A DNA stretch of 64,000 bases, taken from contig CM035807.1 of NCBI GenBank assembly GCA_020466095.1, positions 32,688,663-32,752,662 of the forward strand, written 5' to 3'. Below the pieces are notes generated by a model. It made no database searches. It had not been told where the DNA came from and saw only the letters and a list, made by a program, of their open reading frames with translations. The position numbers and the translations under genes were made by a program. Every line of letters starts with the position of its first letter. Position 1 is the first letter of the stretch. Source of the DNA: Chlorops oryzae (taxonomy: Eukaryota > Arthropoda > Insecta > Diptera > Chloropidae). This document shows positions 22,645-35,280 of this stretch, one piece after another.

Positions 22645-22719
22645 AGATCCGTGGTGTACTAGACAGTATGTGCGATTAGAAATCCGAAGGTTCGAGTTCA
22701 AATCCCCACGCAGGCGAAA
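22645..22719 (+). repeat. tRNA-like SINE head (S3)
   Basis: A-box TGGTGTACTAG is at 22652-22662 and B-box-like AGTTCAAATCC at 22695-22705, 32 nt apart. The 3' edge GCAGGCGAAAA is shared with S1, and the interior TGCGATT-G-AA is also like S1. Confidence 0.6.
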
Positions 22720-22891
22720 ACATGTGAAAGAATTTTAAAATTAGAAAAATTCCAAAAAAAACAAGTTGCCAGAAAGACTCTGAGGACTTCGCGAACTTTT
22801 TCAAAAATTCCTGTGATTTTAAAGCCATTTTTTTTGTTTATTTCCTTTTTATTCCTCTTAGGATTTAATGCTACTTATTCAAAAAAAACTC

Positions 22892-22960
22892 CTAATTCGC
22901 CTGGACGGTGAATTGAACGCGGGCCCTTCGGATCGCGCAACCCAATCAGTTTCGACGGCC
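22892..22960 (-). repeat. tRNA-like SINE head (S4), facing S3
   Basis: The minus strand reads CCGCGTTCAATTCACCG and then CCAGGCGAATTAGG, a degraded B box and shared 3' edge. The A box is not clear. It faces S3 across about 170 bp, repeating the S1/S2 layout. Confidence 0.4.
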
Positions 22961-24257
22961 CGATGCTCTCCTTTCTATGAACGAAGTATATCAAATGTTC
23001 TGAATCGGCGAAGTTATCCCTACTTCTGCACTAGTTCATACGCGAGCTTCGATTTTCGAAGGAAATCTCTGTATTAATGTTGACAGTTCAATGCATTGGC
23101 GGGAAAATTATGAACGAAAAGTACTGTTGATTTGGGGAGTAGTCGAAGATTACTTCTGCACTAGTTTAATTTTCTGCAGGGCTACTACAAAATTCCAATA
23201 CAAAATTATTTGATTTTCAAATAAACCAGTCGATGCATACTTCGAGGAGTTTCAAAGAGTAACATTGTTTTTGTTTTCCTTACTTAGAGAAATTTCGAAA
23301 TAAATCAAAGAAGCATTTTTATAATCAGCGTCGCCTTTTAGGTGGTCATTAGTTTCATAGCGTAGAAAATTGCAAGGACACTCATGCTATGCCAAAGTCA
23401 TGAGCATGACATTTTAATTAACGAGAAAAGTGGTGGGGTCCGAATGCGCGTATAAATATGCAACAGAAAAACAAGGGACGGCAATTAAATGTCAGCTATT
23501 TAGTTGCGGAGCTATGCAAGTCTTATGTAGGTATATGTAAAAGCTAAGGACATTTTTACGAAGGACAATGCATAAACTCTGTGCTGGAAAATTAGTTTTA
23601 CTGAACCATGAAATTTTCCAAGAAAACAAATCGTTTTGCCATGAAAGAAGGTCTCTGAGCACACAAACGTTCGTTGTGAAAGTAATTATTTAATTACTCA
23701 GTTTGCTCGAAGTTATTCTCGGTTCAGGGATCTCAAAGGATCAGCATTTACGAGCAAATTCTTTCGAGCTATATTTCACTTTAAAACATAAACATGAATA
23801 GCGTTTGAACAATGGCCCTAGGCTTTTGCATGGGTCAGAATACTGACAATATTTTGAAGCCTCGTAAAGGACTCTCGTGTACATAAGTACGCTAAGAATT
23901 TGAAATGTTAAAAACTTGTTGTCGTTGAGGTTTAAAGGTCACTAAGAGGACTTTAATTTGTTTTCAAAAACTCTTAAACGGAGCTTTGAAAATTTTGGTT
24001 TTTAAGCCTTTGAAGTAGTTTTTCAGTTTTTTGATTTATACTTTTAGGATTAGATAACATCGTGTTTTGAGCTCATGCCTGAAACGTTTTAAAAAGGCAG
24101 ATTCGAGCTGTCCAGATAAATACTTACCATAGGACCATGTATTGTGCCATTCGGTTCCATATATTTGATTTGTTCTAGTATGCCCTCGACCTTTCTTATG
24201 AAGGAGACAGTTCTCGAGACCCAGCTTGTCGTGGCTTAAAAAAGGCTTATTGAAGCT
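22961..24257. other. Intergenic, nothing recognised
   Basis: No exon, RNA gene or paired repeat was recognised in this stretch. Confidence 0.4.
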
Positions 24258-24387
24258 TACATGGGGCAACATGTCCGCCCATCATATGGAATGCGGCCTC
24301 TTCGTATTCAAGACAAAGTCTTCATTCAGAGTCACCTATAGGAGGCATCTTGTCGAGGTAGTATTTTAAGCGGCAGTGGCCTGAGAG
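24258..24387 (-). pseudogene. Non-LTR retrotransposon ORF2 tail fragment
   Basis: The minus strand reads LSGHCRLKYYLDKM, then IGDSE, a stop where Cys is expected, and RLCLEYEEAAFHMM. This is the GHCRL...CRLC...EE..H pattern found after the RNase H region in Jockey-like LINEs. It is a short dead remnant. Confidence 0.6.
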
Positions 24388-25191
24388 AAAGGAGGCAAAT
24401 CAACCTACATTTGCTCTCGTTATCGTTTACATTTCTGAGGTCCTGACCTAATATGGGCTAATATTTGAGGCCTACCAATACTCTTTGTTGGACCGGAGCA
24501 CACAGTTTCTGAGAGCACTCTTAACCTTTGTATATTCAACATCTTCAAGAATACCTGTAAATTTTTGAGCTAATATTTTATAAGCCTTAATCGGTGCAGA
24601 TCACTATCAGATTTTGTAAGATCCTTGCTGAAAAGTGTATAAAAAATAATTTCACCAAATGTCCGGACTCTTACCATTAGAAATATCCAATTTACTTCCA
24701 GGTTTTCGGACTTTGAGTGTAAATATTGGCTGATTGACTTGCAATAAAAATTTAAAAAATTCTAAAACCATAGCACAATTTCTGTTTTGTTATCCTCCTT
24801 TTCCAGATCAGTTAACTCGTAAATCTTGTAATTCATCAAAATTACATATCTTGAAGCCTTCGATGGATCACTAATAAGCAATAGAAATACGTAATCGACA
24901 ACGTAATCGAAATAGAAACTCCAAAATATAATGTTAAATGATAGAAAGCCATAATTAAGCAATACCGAAACCCTCATAGACACGCTCAGAAACGCACTTC
25001 GAATCGAAACAGAGAAACGAAAGTGCGGAGCTTGTAGAGTCACTTGAACCTGATTATAACGCTAAGTCAATCTAAGTAAGAACAAGCATAAAATTACATC
25101 GCGACCACAACAACATCGATAGAACACTTTGTGGACACATCGACAAAAAAAAAAAAAAAACGAGGACAAACTAGAAGAAAATTGAAGGAAA
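24388..25191. other. 5' flank of the choline transporter gene
   Basis: The region contains the immediate 5' leader (an A-rich stretch before ATG at 25192). No promoter element can be assigned. Confidence 0.35.
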
Positions 25192-27570
25192 ATGATAAAT
25201 ATTGCTGGTGTCGTGAGCATTGTGCTCTTTTATTTGCTCATATTAATCGTCGGCATTTGGGCGGGTCGAAAGAAGGAGGCAGGCAATGATTCCGAAGAGG
25301 AAGTTATGTTGGCCGGCCGTTCGATTGGACTCTTCGTTGGCATTTTCACCATGACAGGTTCGTGTTGTTGCATGCGACATATTTATGTGTTTATTTATTT
25401 TTAGAGCATTCGAATTCGATCGGTCTTTATTGCGTTGTGGTTTCGATTCATTTGTTTGTCCTTGATTTTAGCGACTTGGGTTGGTGGTGGCTATATCAAT
25501 GGAACAGCCGAGGCTATCTACACTTCGGGACTTGTTTGGTGTCAAGCACCGTTTGGCTACGCATTGAGTTTAGTTTTTGGTGGTATTTTCTTTGCTAATC
25601 CAATGCGTAAGCAAGGTTATATCACGATGCTGGATCCTTTGCAAGATTCCTTCGGGGAACGTATGGGTGGTTTGCTCTTTTTGCCAGCCCTTTGCGGTGA
25701 AGTTTTCTGGGCAGCAGGAATTTTAGCTGCTCTAGGTGAGTTCTACCAAAAATGTCATAATTCCCTTCGATTTAATATTTATGGAGATTTTATTCTTACA
25801 GGTGCTACACTTTCCGTCATCATTGATATGGATCATCGTACCTCGGTGATACTTTCGTCGTGCATTGCTATTTTTTATACACTATTCGGAGGGCTCTACT
25901 CGGTGGCGTATACAGATGTTATACAACTCTTCTGTATATTCATTGGACTGTGGATGTGTATACCGTTCGCATGGGCCAATGACCATGTCAAGAGCTTATC
26001 ATCTATGGATGTTGATTGGATCGGACATGTTGAGCCGGAAAAACGATGGTTTTATATAGACTATGGACTCTTATTGGTGTTTGGTGGTATACCTTGGCAG
26101 GTGAGCTAATAATGCTCAATTTTCTAGTAAATGAGAGAAAACAAAACAAACAAACAATTGATCCCTTTCTCAAGGTCTATTTCCAACGCGTACTCTCAAG
26201 TAAGACTGCTGGACGTGCACAAATTTTGTCTTATGTAGCTGCAGCTGGCTGCATTTTAATGGCTATCCCACCGGTATTGATTGGCGCAATTGCAAAAGCT
26301 ACACGTAAGTAAAAAAGAAAACAAGGACAATCATTGAACAATTCAATGTTCGATGCTTACGAAAATGATTTCAGCCTGGAATGAAACCGCCTACAAAGGT
26401 CCCTATCCACTTACCGTCGACCAGACAAGCATGATTCTACCGATGGTTCTGCAATACCTCACGCCTGATTTTGTTTCCTTCTTTGGTTTGGGTGCAGTCT
26501 CTGCCGCCGTCATGTCTTCGGCGGACTCGTCCGTACTATCTGCTGCGTCGATGTTCGCACGCAATGTATACAAATTGATTTTCCGTCAGAAAGCATCCGA
26601 AATGGAAATTATATGGGTGATGCGTATCGCGATTATTGTTGTTGGCATTTTGGCAACAATTATGGCCTTGACCATACCATCAATATATGGTTTATGGTAA
26701 AGCTTATATATATATATATATTTTATGTTCCTTTGGTTCTTATATATCTTCCTCGCTTCGTTTAGGTCCATGTGCTCGGATTTGGTCTATGTTATACTTT
26801 TCCCCCAGCTGCTGATGGTCGTTCATTTCAAGAAGCATTGCAATACTTATGGAAGCTTGGCGGCTTATATTGTCGCGCTATTCACACGACTGTCGGGCGG
26901 TGAGGAGCTACTCGGATTGCCCGCGCTCATTCATTTCCCAGGCTATGATGAGAAAACAAAAACGCAACTATTTCCATTCCGTACAATGGCGATGCTACTA
27001 AGTTTGATTACGTTGGTTGGCGTTTCCTGGTGGACGAAGTAAGTTGTGGCCCTCTAAGCTTCGACAAGTATCCTTTTTCTTACATCCATAATCTGGTTCT
27101 AGAATGATGTTCGAATCTGGTAAATTACCGCCCAACTATGATTATTTCCGTTGTGTTGTTAACATACCCGAGGATGTGCAGCGAGTTGATGACCCATCCG
27201 AAGCTGGAGAACAAGTAAGCGTCGACCGAAATAAAGTCATACAAAAAGATTGCTCGAATATATTTGAAATAATTTGTTTTTAAAGCTCTCTGTAATGGCT
27301 GGTCCACTCGGACGTTCGTATGGTGCAGCAACAATGGCCGGCAAAGATGAGAAAAACGGACGTATTAATCCGGCGCTTGAATCGGACGATGATCTTCCAG
27401 TTGCTGAGGCAAGACGCTTAAATCAAGAGACCGCGCAGGCGCAAGTACAGAAAATGATAAGCAATGCAACGGGGCAAAAGAGCACTGGTAGCGGCATAGT
27501 CGGTGGCGTAGGAAAATCACAACAAGGTATGGCTGTACCAACTGCTGATCAGGACAATACTGCCTTCTAA
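25192..27570 (+). CDS. ChT: High-affinity choline transporter
   Basis: Eight coding exons: 25192-25357, 25472-25735, 25802-26100, 26175-26304, 26375-26696, 26766-27038, 27103-27214 and 27286-27570. All introns are short GT-AG introns and the frame is intact; the product is 616 aa. It is an SLC5-type sodium/choline symporter (SLC5A7/CHT1): an N-terminal membrane helix ([20 protein letters not shown]), [91 protein letters not shown], and [20 protein letters not shown] at the SLC5 signature. About 13 membrane spans are expected. The C-terminal tail after [14 protein letters not shown] is hydrophilic and cytoplasmic. In neurons the protein returns choline to cholinergic terminals, the limiting step for acetylcholine synthesis (family knowledge). 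The gene is complete; identification is very strong. Confidence 0.96.
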
Positions 27571-28014
27571 TATAATACAAATAACAAATATGAAAAACCA
27601 AAGAAATCATATAAGGACGAGAAAAAAATATTTTAAGCGTGATTTAAGGCGTAGGAAAGAATTGAAAATTCACAATTTAAGTTAGTTCTCAGTATTGGAT
27701 AACAAACAAAATTATCCCATTTTATAAGCAAGAAAAAAGTTGTAGCTGAAGAGAAACCTTGCTCTCTATTTTAATTTCTGTGTTGCTGTCTATTGAAGTT
27801 ATAGCTTGCGGTTGAAATGATCCTTAAATGCGACTGTACCTATTATGTTTAATTTATTTTCTTTAAGTTTTATTAATGACCGATGAAACGAACTCAACTT
27901 AAAGTGCAAAGAACACACGCATTAGATTTAGTGTAGAAGAACACGTTACATATGAAAAATAAGCATTTAAAACGCATACATATCATCATAAAAGTAAGGA
28001 ACTAGTCTTAAGGA

Positions 28015-28020
28015 AATAAA
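28015..28020 (+). promoter_or_regulatory. Polyadenylation signal for the ChT gene
   Basis: AATAAA lies about 445 bp after the ChT stop codon, implying a 3' UTR of roughly that length. A genomic A-run follows about 20 bp later. Confidence 0.5.
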
Positions 28021-28721
28021 AAATGAGGATAAACCATTACCAAAAAAAAAAAAAAAAAAATCAAAAATAGATTTAAATTATTAGTTTATCATTTACGTTA
28101 ACTTATACTTATTTAAATTATATTTTGAAAATTTTTGCTGATATTAAAACTATCAATTACTTATTCTAGGTAGGTTCTTATAATTATGATTAATTACACT
28201 AGCCTACACAATTTTTTTTACAGCAGATCAAAATTCACTTTATTATGGACTCTGACCTTCTAAGCACGAAAAAAATATTGAAAAAACTTTTTATGGAAGC
28301 GTTTTTTTATTTTATTGATTTTTTTTTGGGTGTATTGCAGCTTTTTCGAGCAGAACTCGACAATGCATCATCCGATTTGATAAAGTTATTCCTTAAATTA
28401 AAGTCAATTAACCCTTCTAAATCTTCTTCTTACATAGTTTTGAGATCGGTCAAGAAAATAAGATTCTGTGGACCATTCAAACTAAAAAAATACCAATACT
28501 TTAAATAATTCATATTTTCCATTCATTGACATCTCCAAATCGATCACATGCAAAATAATTTTGTTTGATTTTTTTTATTTAAAGTCGGTCCATTACCCAA
28601 CAAAATGAGATATTAGTCTTCAAAATCTATGGATAAATGACAAAGTAATAATTTTATAAATGAGGGAGCAAAAGCAAAATAAGCGTTAACTTACCATAAA
28701 AAAATTCGTAAGATATTTATA

Positions 28722-28870
28722 CAGTCAAACTTCCATAACTCGAATCACCAGTATCCAAAGAAATAGTTCAAGTTATAGAGACTTCGAGTTAAGGAAACGA
28801 AATTGAAGGTACTTATATTATACCCGATTCAGCTCGAGTTGTAGAAGTTCGAGTTATGGATGTTTGACTG
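28722..28870. mobile_element. Tc1/mariner-type MITE, CAGTCAAACnTCCATAACTC ends
   Basis: CAGTCAAACTTCCATAACTC and its complement ending GTTTGACTG form 23-bp inverted ends. The left flank is TA and the right is TT, consistent with a mutated TA target. It is 149 bp and non-coding. Confidence 0.75.
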
Positions 28871-28882
28871 TTTATATTTATG

Positions 28883-29041
28883 ACTTGGGGCCCTGGGTTC
28901 GATTCCCAGCTCAAGTCGTGTTTATTTTTTCCGTTTTTCTCTTTGGTCCTCCATTTTTCGGGGTATCACAAAGGGCCCATGAGGCCTGAGTGTCAACCTT
29001 CCTGGTGCCACCCACATTAACCTAACCTAACCTAACCTTAC
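28883..29041 (+). mobile_element. SINE-like element with a CCTAA repeat tail
   Basis: A perfect tRNA T arm (CTGGG-TTCGATT-CCCAG) at about 28890-28908 is followed by a 100-bp body and a tail AACCTAACCTAACCTAACCT at about 29019-29038. The 5' half of the tRNA-like head is missing next to the adjoining MITE. Confidence 0.6.
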
Positions 29042-29259
29042 CTATATATAAGTATGTATATTATTTTTTTAATGTTTAGAAAGCCAAACTCCATATGAAA
29101 AGTGTTTTTTGATTTTCAGTAGTGAAAAAATTTATTATTTGTAAACTAGTCTTATTTCCTTATTTTACTTGATTGCCTTCGATGTACAGAAAATAATATG
29201 AAAAGCTGAACATAAAAAATCATCGGAAAAGGAAAATAGTACGAACTTAATAACTACTA

Positions 29260-29432
29260 CAGGGCTGTCCAAACTATTTTTTCTCTGAGCCAAAAATGTG
29301 AGCGACTTTTCAAAAAATAAAAATTCGAACCTTCGCCCGCACGCGAATCTCTGGTCAACTGGGCGTATTGAAATATAGCGCACACATGTAACAGCCACAA
29401 GTGGCTCGCGAGCCTAAGTTTGGACAGCTCTG
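29260..29432. mobile_element. hAT-type MITE, TSD AACTACTA
   Basis: The termini CAGGGCTGTCCAAACT and AGTTTGGACAGCTCTG have perfect 8-bp repeats AACTACTA at 29252-29259 and 29433-29440. It is 173 bp and non-coding. Confidence 0.9.
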
Positions 29433-29440
29433 AACTACTA

Positions 29441-30528
29441 GAAAGGCGCTTAAACTGTCCTTCCAAGAAAACGCACTGAAGATTGCCCGGGTGGGTCTGT
29501 AATTCAAAAAAAAAAAAAATCAAATTAAAATTATAATATTTCTCATCAATTCCAAAGGGAAAATTTCAACAAGAATTCAAAATCTTTCATTACTCGATCT
29601 TGCATGCTGTGCCATTGAAATTTCTTCTAAAAATATTTATGAATCTTTTCAAAATCTGCTTTTTCTTTCATTTAGGGTTTTCCCCTGAATTTTAGACATC
29701 TTAAGACCAAACGAAGCTACCGCATATTCTTCAAGTGCTAAATTGAACTGAGTTAAGGTAAGAGTTTCAGGATTGTTTTTATTCCTTCTTTCTTCGAAAT
29801 TTGTTTTTGGCGTTGCTTCTTAAAATACTGACAGAGCAAAGTGGATAGAAACGAATACATATCATGATCTCCGACTTAAGTATATAAACTAACAAGGAAC
29901 GAAAGTAACTGACTACATTTATGTGGAATTAAAAGTCCAAAAGACCCCATAAAACAAGGCACTCTAGTTTAAATGGAAACTCTGAAAGAGTAAAAGAATG
30001 AACAAGAATTAGAAGAAAAAAAAAAAAAAAACTATGAATATAAAATGCAGGTTAAACCAATTGAGGTAATATTTTTCGTGTCCGTCGAAAATGTAGAAAA
30101 AAAAAATATTTAGAAACCAAAATATATACATATGAGAAATTCTTGTTAAAAATTAAGACATCAAATTCAAATGATGAACGCTTATGACATCCCATTCTTC
30201 ACATTGGTAGTTTGAATAAATTTTTGAGCAAAAGAGTGAATTTTATTTTGTAAAAACCATCGAGAGTTCTCTCTAAAATAAATATGTTCGCAGCCAACCA
30301 AAAGAGTTCCCAAAGACTCCTTTTCCGGAGCTCAAATGCTCCAAAAACGCTTCGACAGGAGCTCTTAATGAACGTGTTTTTCGGAAGAAAAGTGCTCGGA
30401 GACTAATATGGAAAAAATGTTCTTTTCGGAATTTGAAAATTTATCTTTCACGATTGCCAGAATGCTCCCAAAGAGTCTGTCTGGACTCTCTTTCAGTTGT
30501 AAATTAAAAAAAAAAAATTACTCGTTTA
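29441..30528. other. Intergenic, nothing recognised
   Basis: AT-rich with A-runs near 30018. A possible outer element (CAGCCAACC near 30295, GGTGGGCTGG near 30850) may enclose the next MITE, but its ends match only weakly. Confidence 0.35.
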
Positions 30529-30536
30529 GTCTCCCT

Positions 30537-30702
30537 CAAGGGCGGATTAAGACAATTTGCCACCCTAGGCAGTAGCGATTTTGCCGCCTAATTTTCGCCT
30601 TTTCTGTTATTGATGCATTGACCGTCAGAATTTGCGGTCCCTGAAAACTTGCCGCTCTAGGCAGCTGTTGCCTATGTTGCCTTTTCGATAAATCCGCCAC
30701 AG
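30537..30702. mobile_element. hAT-type MITE, GGCGGATT ends
   Basis: The ends GGGCGGATTAA and TAAATCCGCC are flanked by GTCTCCCT and ATCTCCCT, a 7 of 8 match. It is 166 bp and non-coding. Confidence 0.7.
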
Positions 30703-30710
30703 ATCTCCCT

Positions 30711-33530
30711 AAATGCTTCTAGGCGATGTTTTTTTTTGAGGTCTCTACTTCGAAGAGTCCAGTTAGGAGTCCTTTAACACTCCGAACACACTTCTTCAGT
30801 GTGCTTTAAAAGTATTCCTTTTGTCTCCTTTTCGGAGCAGTCTGAATATGGTGGGCTGGGTATATTTAACTTCTTTTTGACTTGACGGTGGCAGCATTGT
30901 TGCGCGAACCTGCAGAAACGTTGCCCAAATATATTGAAATTGCAACCAAATATAGTGAAATTATTGCGGGCTCTCTACGTTCAAGCAACATTTTCTTGCG
31001 ATCGCGCAACAATTTATCTTCTGCCTCAATTTCGATATTGATGTGATTTTCTCAATTTTTTTTCTTTTCGAATAGACCGAATTATCTCTCTCAAAAAACA
31101 AAAAGCCGAATGCCAAAAATTTATTCAAGCTCCAATTGAAAAGCTGCCTATTCCCCACAAACTGTTATCGACAACATATCAAAACGAAACGTTTACATAT
31201 CATAGAATCTAAGTTATAGTCGGAATAAAAAAAAAAAGTAAATATTAAGCAAAAACCAAAAAGAATAAAAGAACATTTCAAATATTATAATTAAAGTCTT
31301 GCAAAGTTAATTTTATTATTGCGTTAAATGTTACTAAACTTCTGTGTTGTTAATTACTATTAAAATATTTACATGTATCCATTTATATGAAAGAATATTT
31401 CGCGTCTGTTTAAATGGAATGGTTGACTGCTTTTTCATTGCGAAGGCAATGAAGTTAAGCGATAGATACATATCAGTATGTGAAGGCGAGACTCTGAGGT
31501 CCTTGAGAAATCTTTTCTTGTTTTAAATGTTAAAAAAGTTCTTCAAATGGAAAGTTCTTACAAACGATTAATGTGTGTTTTTACTTTGCGAATTTGTTAA
31601 ATAAATTTTCCAGAATTTTATGCGTGTTTTCGAGGAAATTCGATATTTATACCTCTTTATATATTACTATACATATATATATATATATATATATAATATA
31701 AATATAATATAAGAATGTAAAGCTTCTCTATCGTGAATGTTAAATATTTGCATTAAATGTTACTGTTATTTGTTGTAGAATTAAAAGGAACCTGATTTAT
31801 GTAAGCTCATAACGTTAAGTTTTTACTTATTTATTAATGAATTTTCTGCAAAAAAGAGTAACTTTATCTTTGAAGAATATTTCTGAATAAATTCTTACAA
31901 GAATGCAAGAAGACAAACAGCAATGTTAACTACAGACATAACAAAACCTAAAATGTTTTGAAACATTTTTTCGAAAAAAAAAAAAAAACGAAGACAGTAT
32001 TTCAAACTACACAAAATACCACCAGAAATATACAAACATCAACTTGAATGAAAACTTAAAACAATTAAATATTTTGAATTAGTTTATTAAAGCTGTTAAA
32101 TACTGAAGCTTAGTGAGCGCGCTTCATTTTGTTTCTGTGACAAAGTTAACTAAATTTTGGAAATTTGTTCAGAGGTTATTTACCTGTGATGAAGATGGAC
32201 CGTGAACTGGATATCAATTGTCAAGATATGCATATCGGGGAACAGTTCTCCCCGGATATTAAAACAGTCATTACAGTGGCGTAGCGAGACATTTCGGCGT
32301 GGGGCACAATCGAAGAAATTCCGCCCTGTCCCTCGCCCTAAATAGAAAGATCTTTAGCAAACTTTAAAAAATAAGAGGCGCTAGCTTCTGAGGCTATCGG
32401 CCCGAGTAAGTGATAATGATTGCACAATATTTGGTGAATTCTATTCAGGAATTGCTTTTATCCGTAGAACTTCTATCCGGGGACGAATACTGTACCCTTA
32501 ATTATTGCAAGATTTTCGGTACATTTAATTGACGCTTGACCTCTGGTGTACGGCCAACATTGGTTGAAGCTTATAGATTTTTTATTGTTTGATTTTCATT
32601 TCGTTCGTAGCACATTGTGTAGTCCGACAGAAAACATGTATTAGAATTCAATGTGTTTATGTACAGATATCAATGCAAGCTACAGTGAAAACTGCGTACA
32701 TACATATCAATGTGTAATTATAAGAGAAGTCACGAAAAAAATGTAATAAATTAAAAAAAAAATATTATTTATTGGTTTCTTTGCAAAAGAAAATCAAAAT
32801 CATTTAGACTTTTTGTTGTCTTCTTGAAAGACGAAAGCAAGTTATAAGGTAAGTGAAATTCAATGGGTCATTCTGATGTAAACGCATAACTTGTCTACCT
32901 CTTTTTGGGAATTTTTTTTCAAAAGACAATTATATATTTTCGTTAGGTGCCGCGATTTCATTCATTATTACGGATAAGGGTGGTATTGGTAATACCAAAA
33001 AATTTTTTTTAAATTTTTCCTAGGTGTAGTTTTCGAGCTACCATCAATTTTGTATGAGGTCTTCAGTTGTTTCGCTTTTAGGGAAAAATATATATATTTT
33101 ACTGCTTTGTTAACTTATTACAGTTGATATCGTCAAATGACACCTTTTTCATGAAGATAGAGCTTGTAGTTTTTAAGGTACGAGCTTCGAAATTGTACAA
33201 AATTAGAATTTTTAAAATTTTTCTTCGATTTTTTGAGCCTTTTTGACCTTTTATGGCATGAAAGAATTTTTAAAAAATATTCTTTGTGCATGGTTTGAAA
33301 GGTGTTTCTTTATACTAAGTCCCGAAGCTAAATTTTTTGATTTCGGATTTAAAATGTGGAGGATATGTTAAGAATTTAGAAAAAAATTGAGCTCTCATTT
33401 TTAAGGTACAAAAAACAACTCTCAAGATTTTCAACTCAATTGACAACACAATTTACTTTCCCTTTAATACTTAAAAAAATTTAAATTTTCAAAAACCAGT
33501 GCTAGGCTTGGAATATTACACTCCGTTTTT
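30711..33530. other. Intergenic, nothing recognised
   Basis: Contains a TA microsatellite near 31670-31695 and a lone CAGTGGCGTAGCGAG hAT-like end near 32276 without a partner. No gene was seen. Confidence 0.4.
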
Positions 33531-33601
33531 CTTGTGCCAGGAATCGAACCTCCGACCCCGGAATCAATAGCATAGCTCGCATCCCCTACGCTATCCCATA
33601 G
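33531..33601 (-). repeat. tRNA-like SINE head (S6), perfect A and B boxes
   Basis: On the minus strand, A box TAGCGTAGGGG (33593-33583) and B box GGTTCGATTCC (33550-33540) both match the pol III consensus fully, with 32 nt between. The stems are incomplete and there is no clear functional cloverleaf. Confidence 0.65.
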
Positions 33602-33616
33602 CTAGTTTTTCAGTCA

Positions 33617-34318
33617 ACACAGAAAGATTTTTGTGCGTAAATACAACCAATTTTTTAATCAATATAACAAATTCGTTGTTAAAACTAAGCCTATCACACT
33701 TTTTGTTATATTAACATATCGTTTCATTGGGACAATTCATCGAAGTATTAATACTCAATAAACATTTTCAAACAACGATTTGTAATATCAACAACCAAAA
33801 ATATTAACACTCAATGAAATATTTTAACAAACGATTTGTAATATCAACAACCAAAGGTATTAAAAAACAACCAATTATTTTAAATAAATAAAAAAGGAAA
33901 AATAGCCATATCTACATATTCCATAATAAAAATTTGAGTTTGGAAAGTCAGTTTACGGAAGATAATTATACATTATAACATCATAAACATATGTGAGCTA
34001 ATTTTTGATTATTTTGTCCCTTGTTGTATGTAAGTCTGCATAAAGCTAATGAGAATTTTAGAAAAGTATTTATATGCACTTTCAAAAATTTCAAACAAAA
34101 GTTTTGTCAATATAACAAAAAATTCAAACAAAAGTTTTGTCAAGTATTAATACCTTCGGTCATCAACCAAATTTTTGTTTAAAATTTAATATTACGAACT
34201 TTTCCCGAATTTCGTGATTCGTTTGAAATGTTTAATTGGGACAATTAAAAAACCGATGAATCGAGTTTAACAAACGCCATTAATTGGAATTTTTCGTAGC
34301 CTGTTTTTCTGTGAAAGA
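33617..34318. mobile_element. TIR element with short internal repeats
   Basis: The short inverted ends CACAGAAA and TTTCTGTG bound a region of repeated phrases. A 56-bp unit with ACGATTTGTAATATCAACAA occurs twice in tandem (about 33735-33850), and AAACAAAAGTTTTGTCAA twice (about 34095-34143). It is non-coding. The end match is short, so boundaries are tentative. Confidence 0.4.
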
Positions 34319-34983
34319 AAGCACTAAAAAAAAAGTTGGTCCTTGGGCAACATAATAAAAGCTTTTCTGGTTGTCTGAAATAAAAAAACCGAATGGATTA
34401 TTTTTAAGTACGCCTGTCGTTTTCGTCCGTACCAGAGTTATTAAATTCTATGAAAAACTTAAAAAAATGGTGGAATGCGAGAAAAAAAAAATGTCAAAAA
34501 TCTTGTTTCTTTTTTTGTAAAAAACAATAAAAAATTATTAATAAATTTTGAGAAAATACAATTCTGGTACCTGCTAGAGCAATTAATAAGTTGAAGAATA
34601 TAAAGTTTCAAAGCCATTCGGTTGGATAGTTTTGTCTGTAGATTTCCGTGTAGAAAATAGGTTTTATTAAGAAAAGCTTTAAAATAACGACACGTTAAAA
34701 TTACTTATGTAAGTAGCGGTCAACATCTGAGCTAGTAAAACTTATAATGATATAACTACCTGATGTTGATATAACTGTCTACGCAGTCTAAATAAGCTGA
34801 TCTACCAGCGACTGGTCGAAAAATCATTATGTTTTTGGCATCAATTTAAACAAATTTTTATTAATAATTTGATTTTCTATTAGATCTTTTACATATTGAT
34901 ATAAATTTTATTTTTACTTGATTATGTTAGAAAAAATTCGATTTTTAACAATCTTGTCCATCAGATCTTAAATTCTCGCCTAA

Positions 34984-35048
34984 GAAAGCCGTAGCAATTG
35001 AACCGCTGACCTCATTCGCTCGTGCGAACTAGTCTTAACATTACGCTA
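34984..35048 (-). repeat. tRNA-like SINE head (S7)
   Basis: Minus strand: TAGCGTAATGT (35048-35038) and GGTTCAATTGC (35004-34994), 33 nt apart, then TTAGGCGAGAA as a 3' edge like S1 and S3. Confidence 0.5.
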
Positions 35049-35280
35049 AAACGAACGAATTTCAATTGTTGTCAAAATGTCACTTGAGTTTATGGTTAAC
35101 TCAAGTTTTGGGGAACGTGCTTAAGGAATTGTTTCATCCCAAAATTTTTTGTTAAGAAAATAACCATTAAAAAAAAATTAAATAAATTAAAACCTTAAAA
35201 ATTAAGAGAATATTTTGGTCTTCCAAAACAACTACACTCTGAACAAAAAAAAACTGTAATTAAAAAAAAAATTCAGAAAA

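Noticed and set aside
32276..32310. CAGTGGCGTAGCGAG, a typical hAT end
   Set aside because: No matching inverted end or 8-bp duplication was found.
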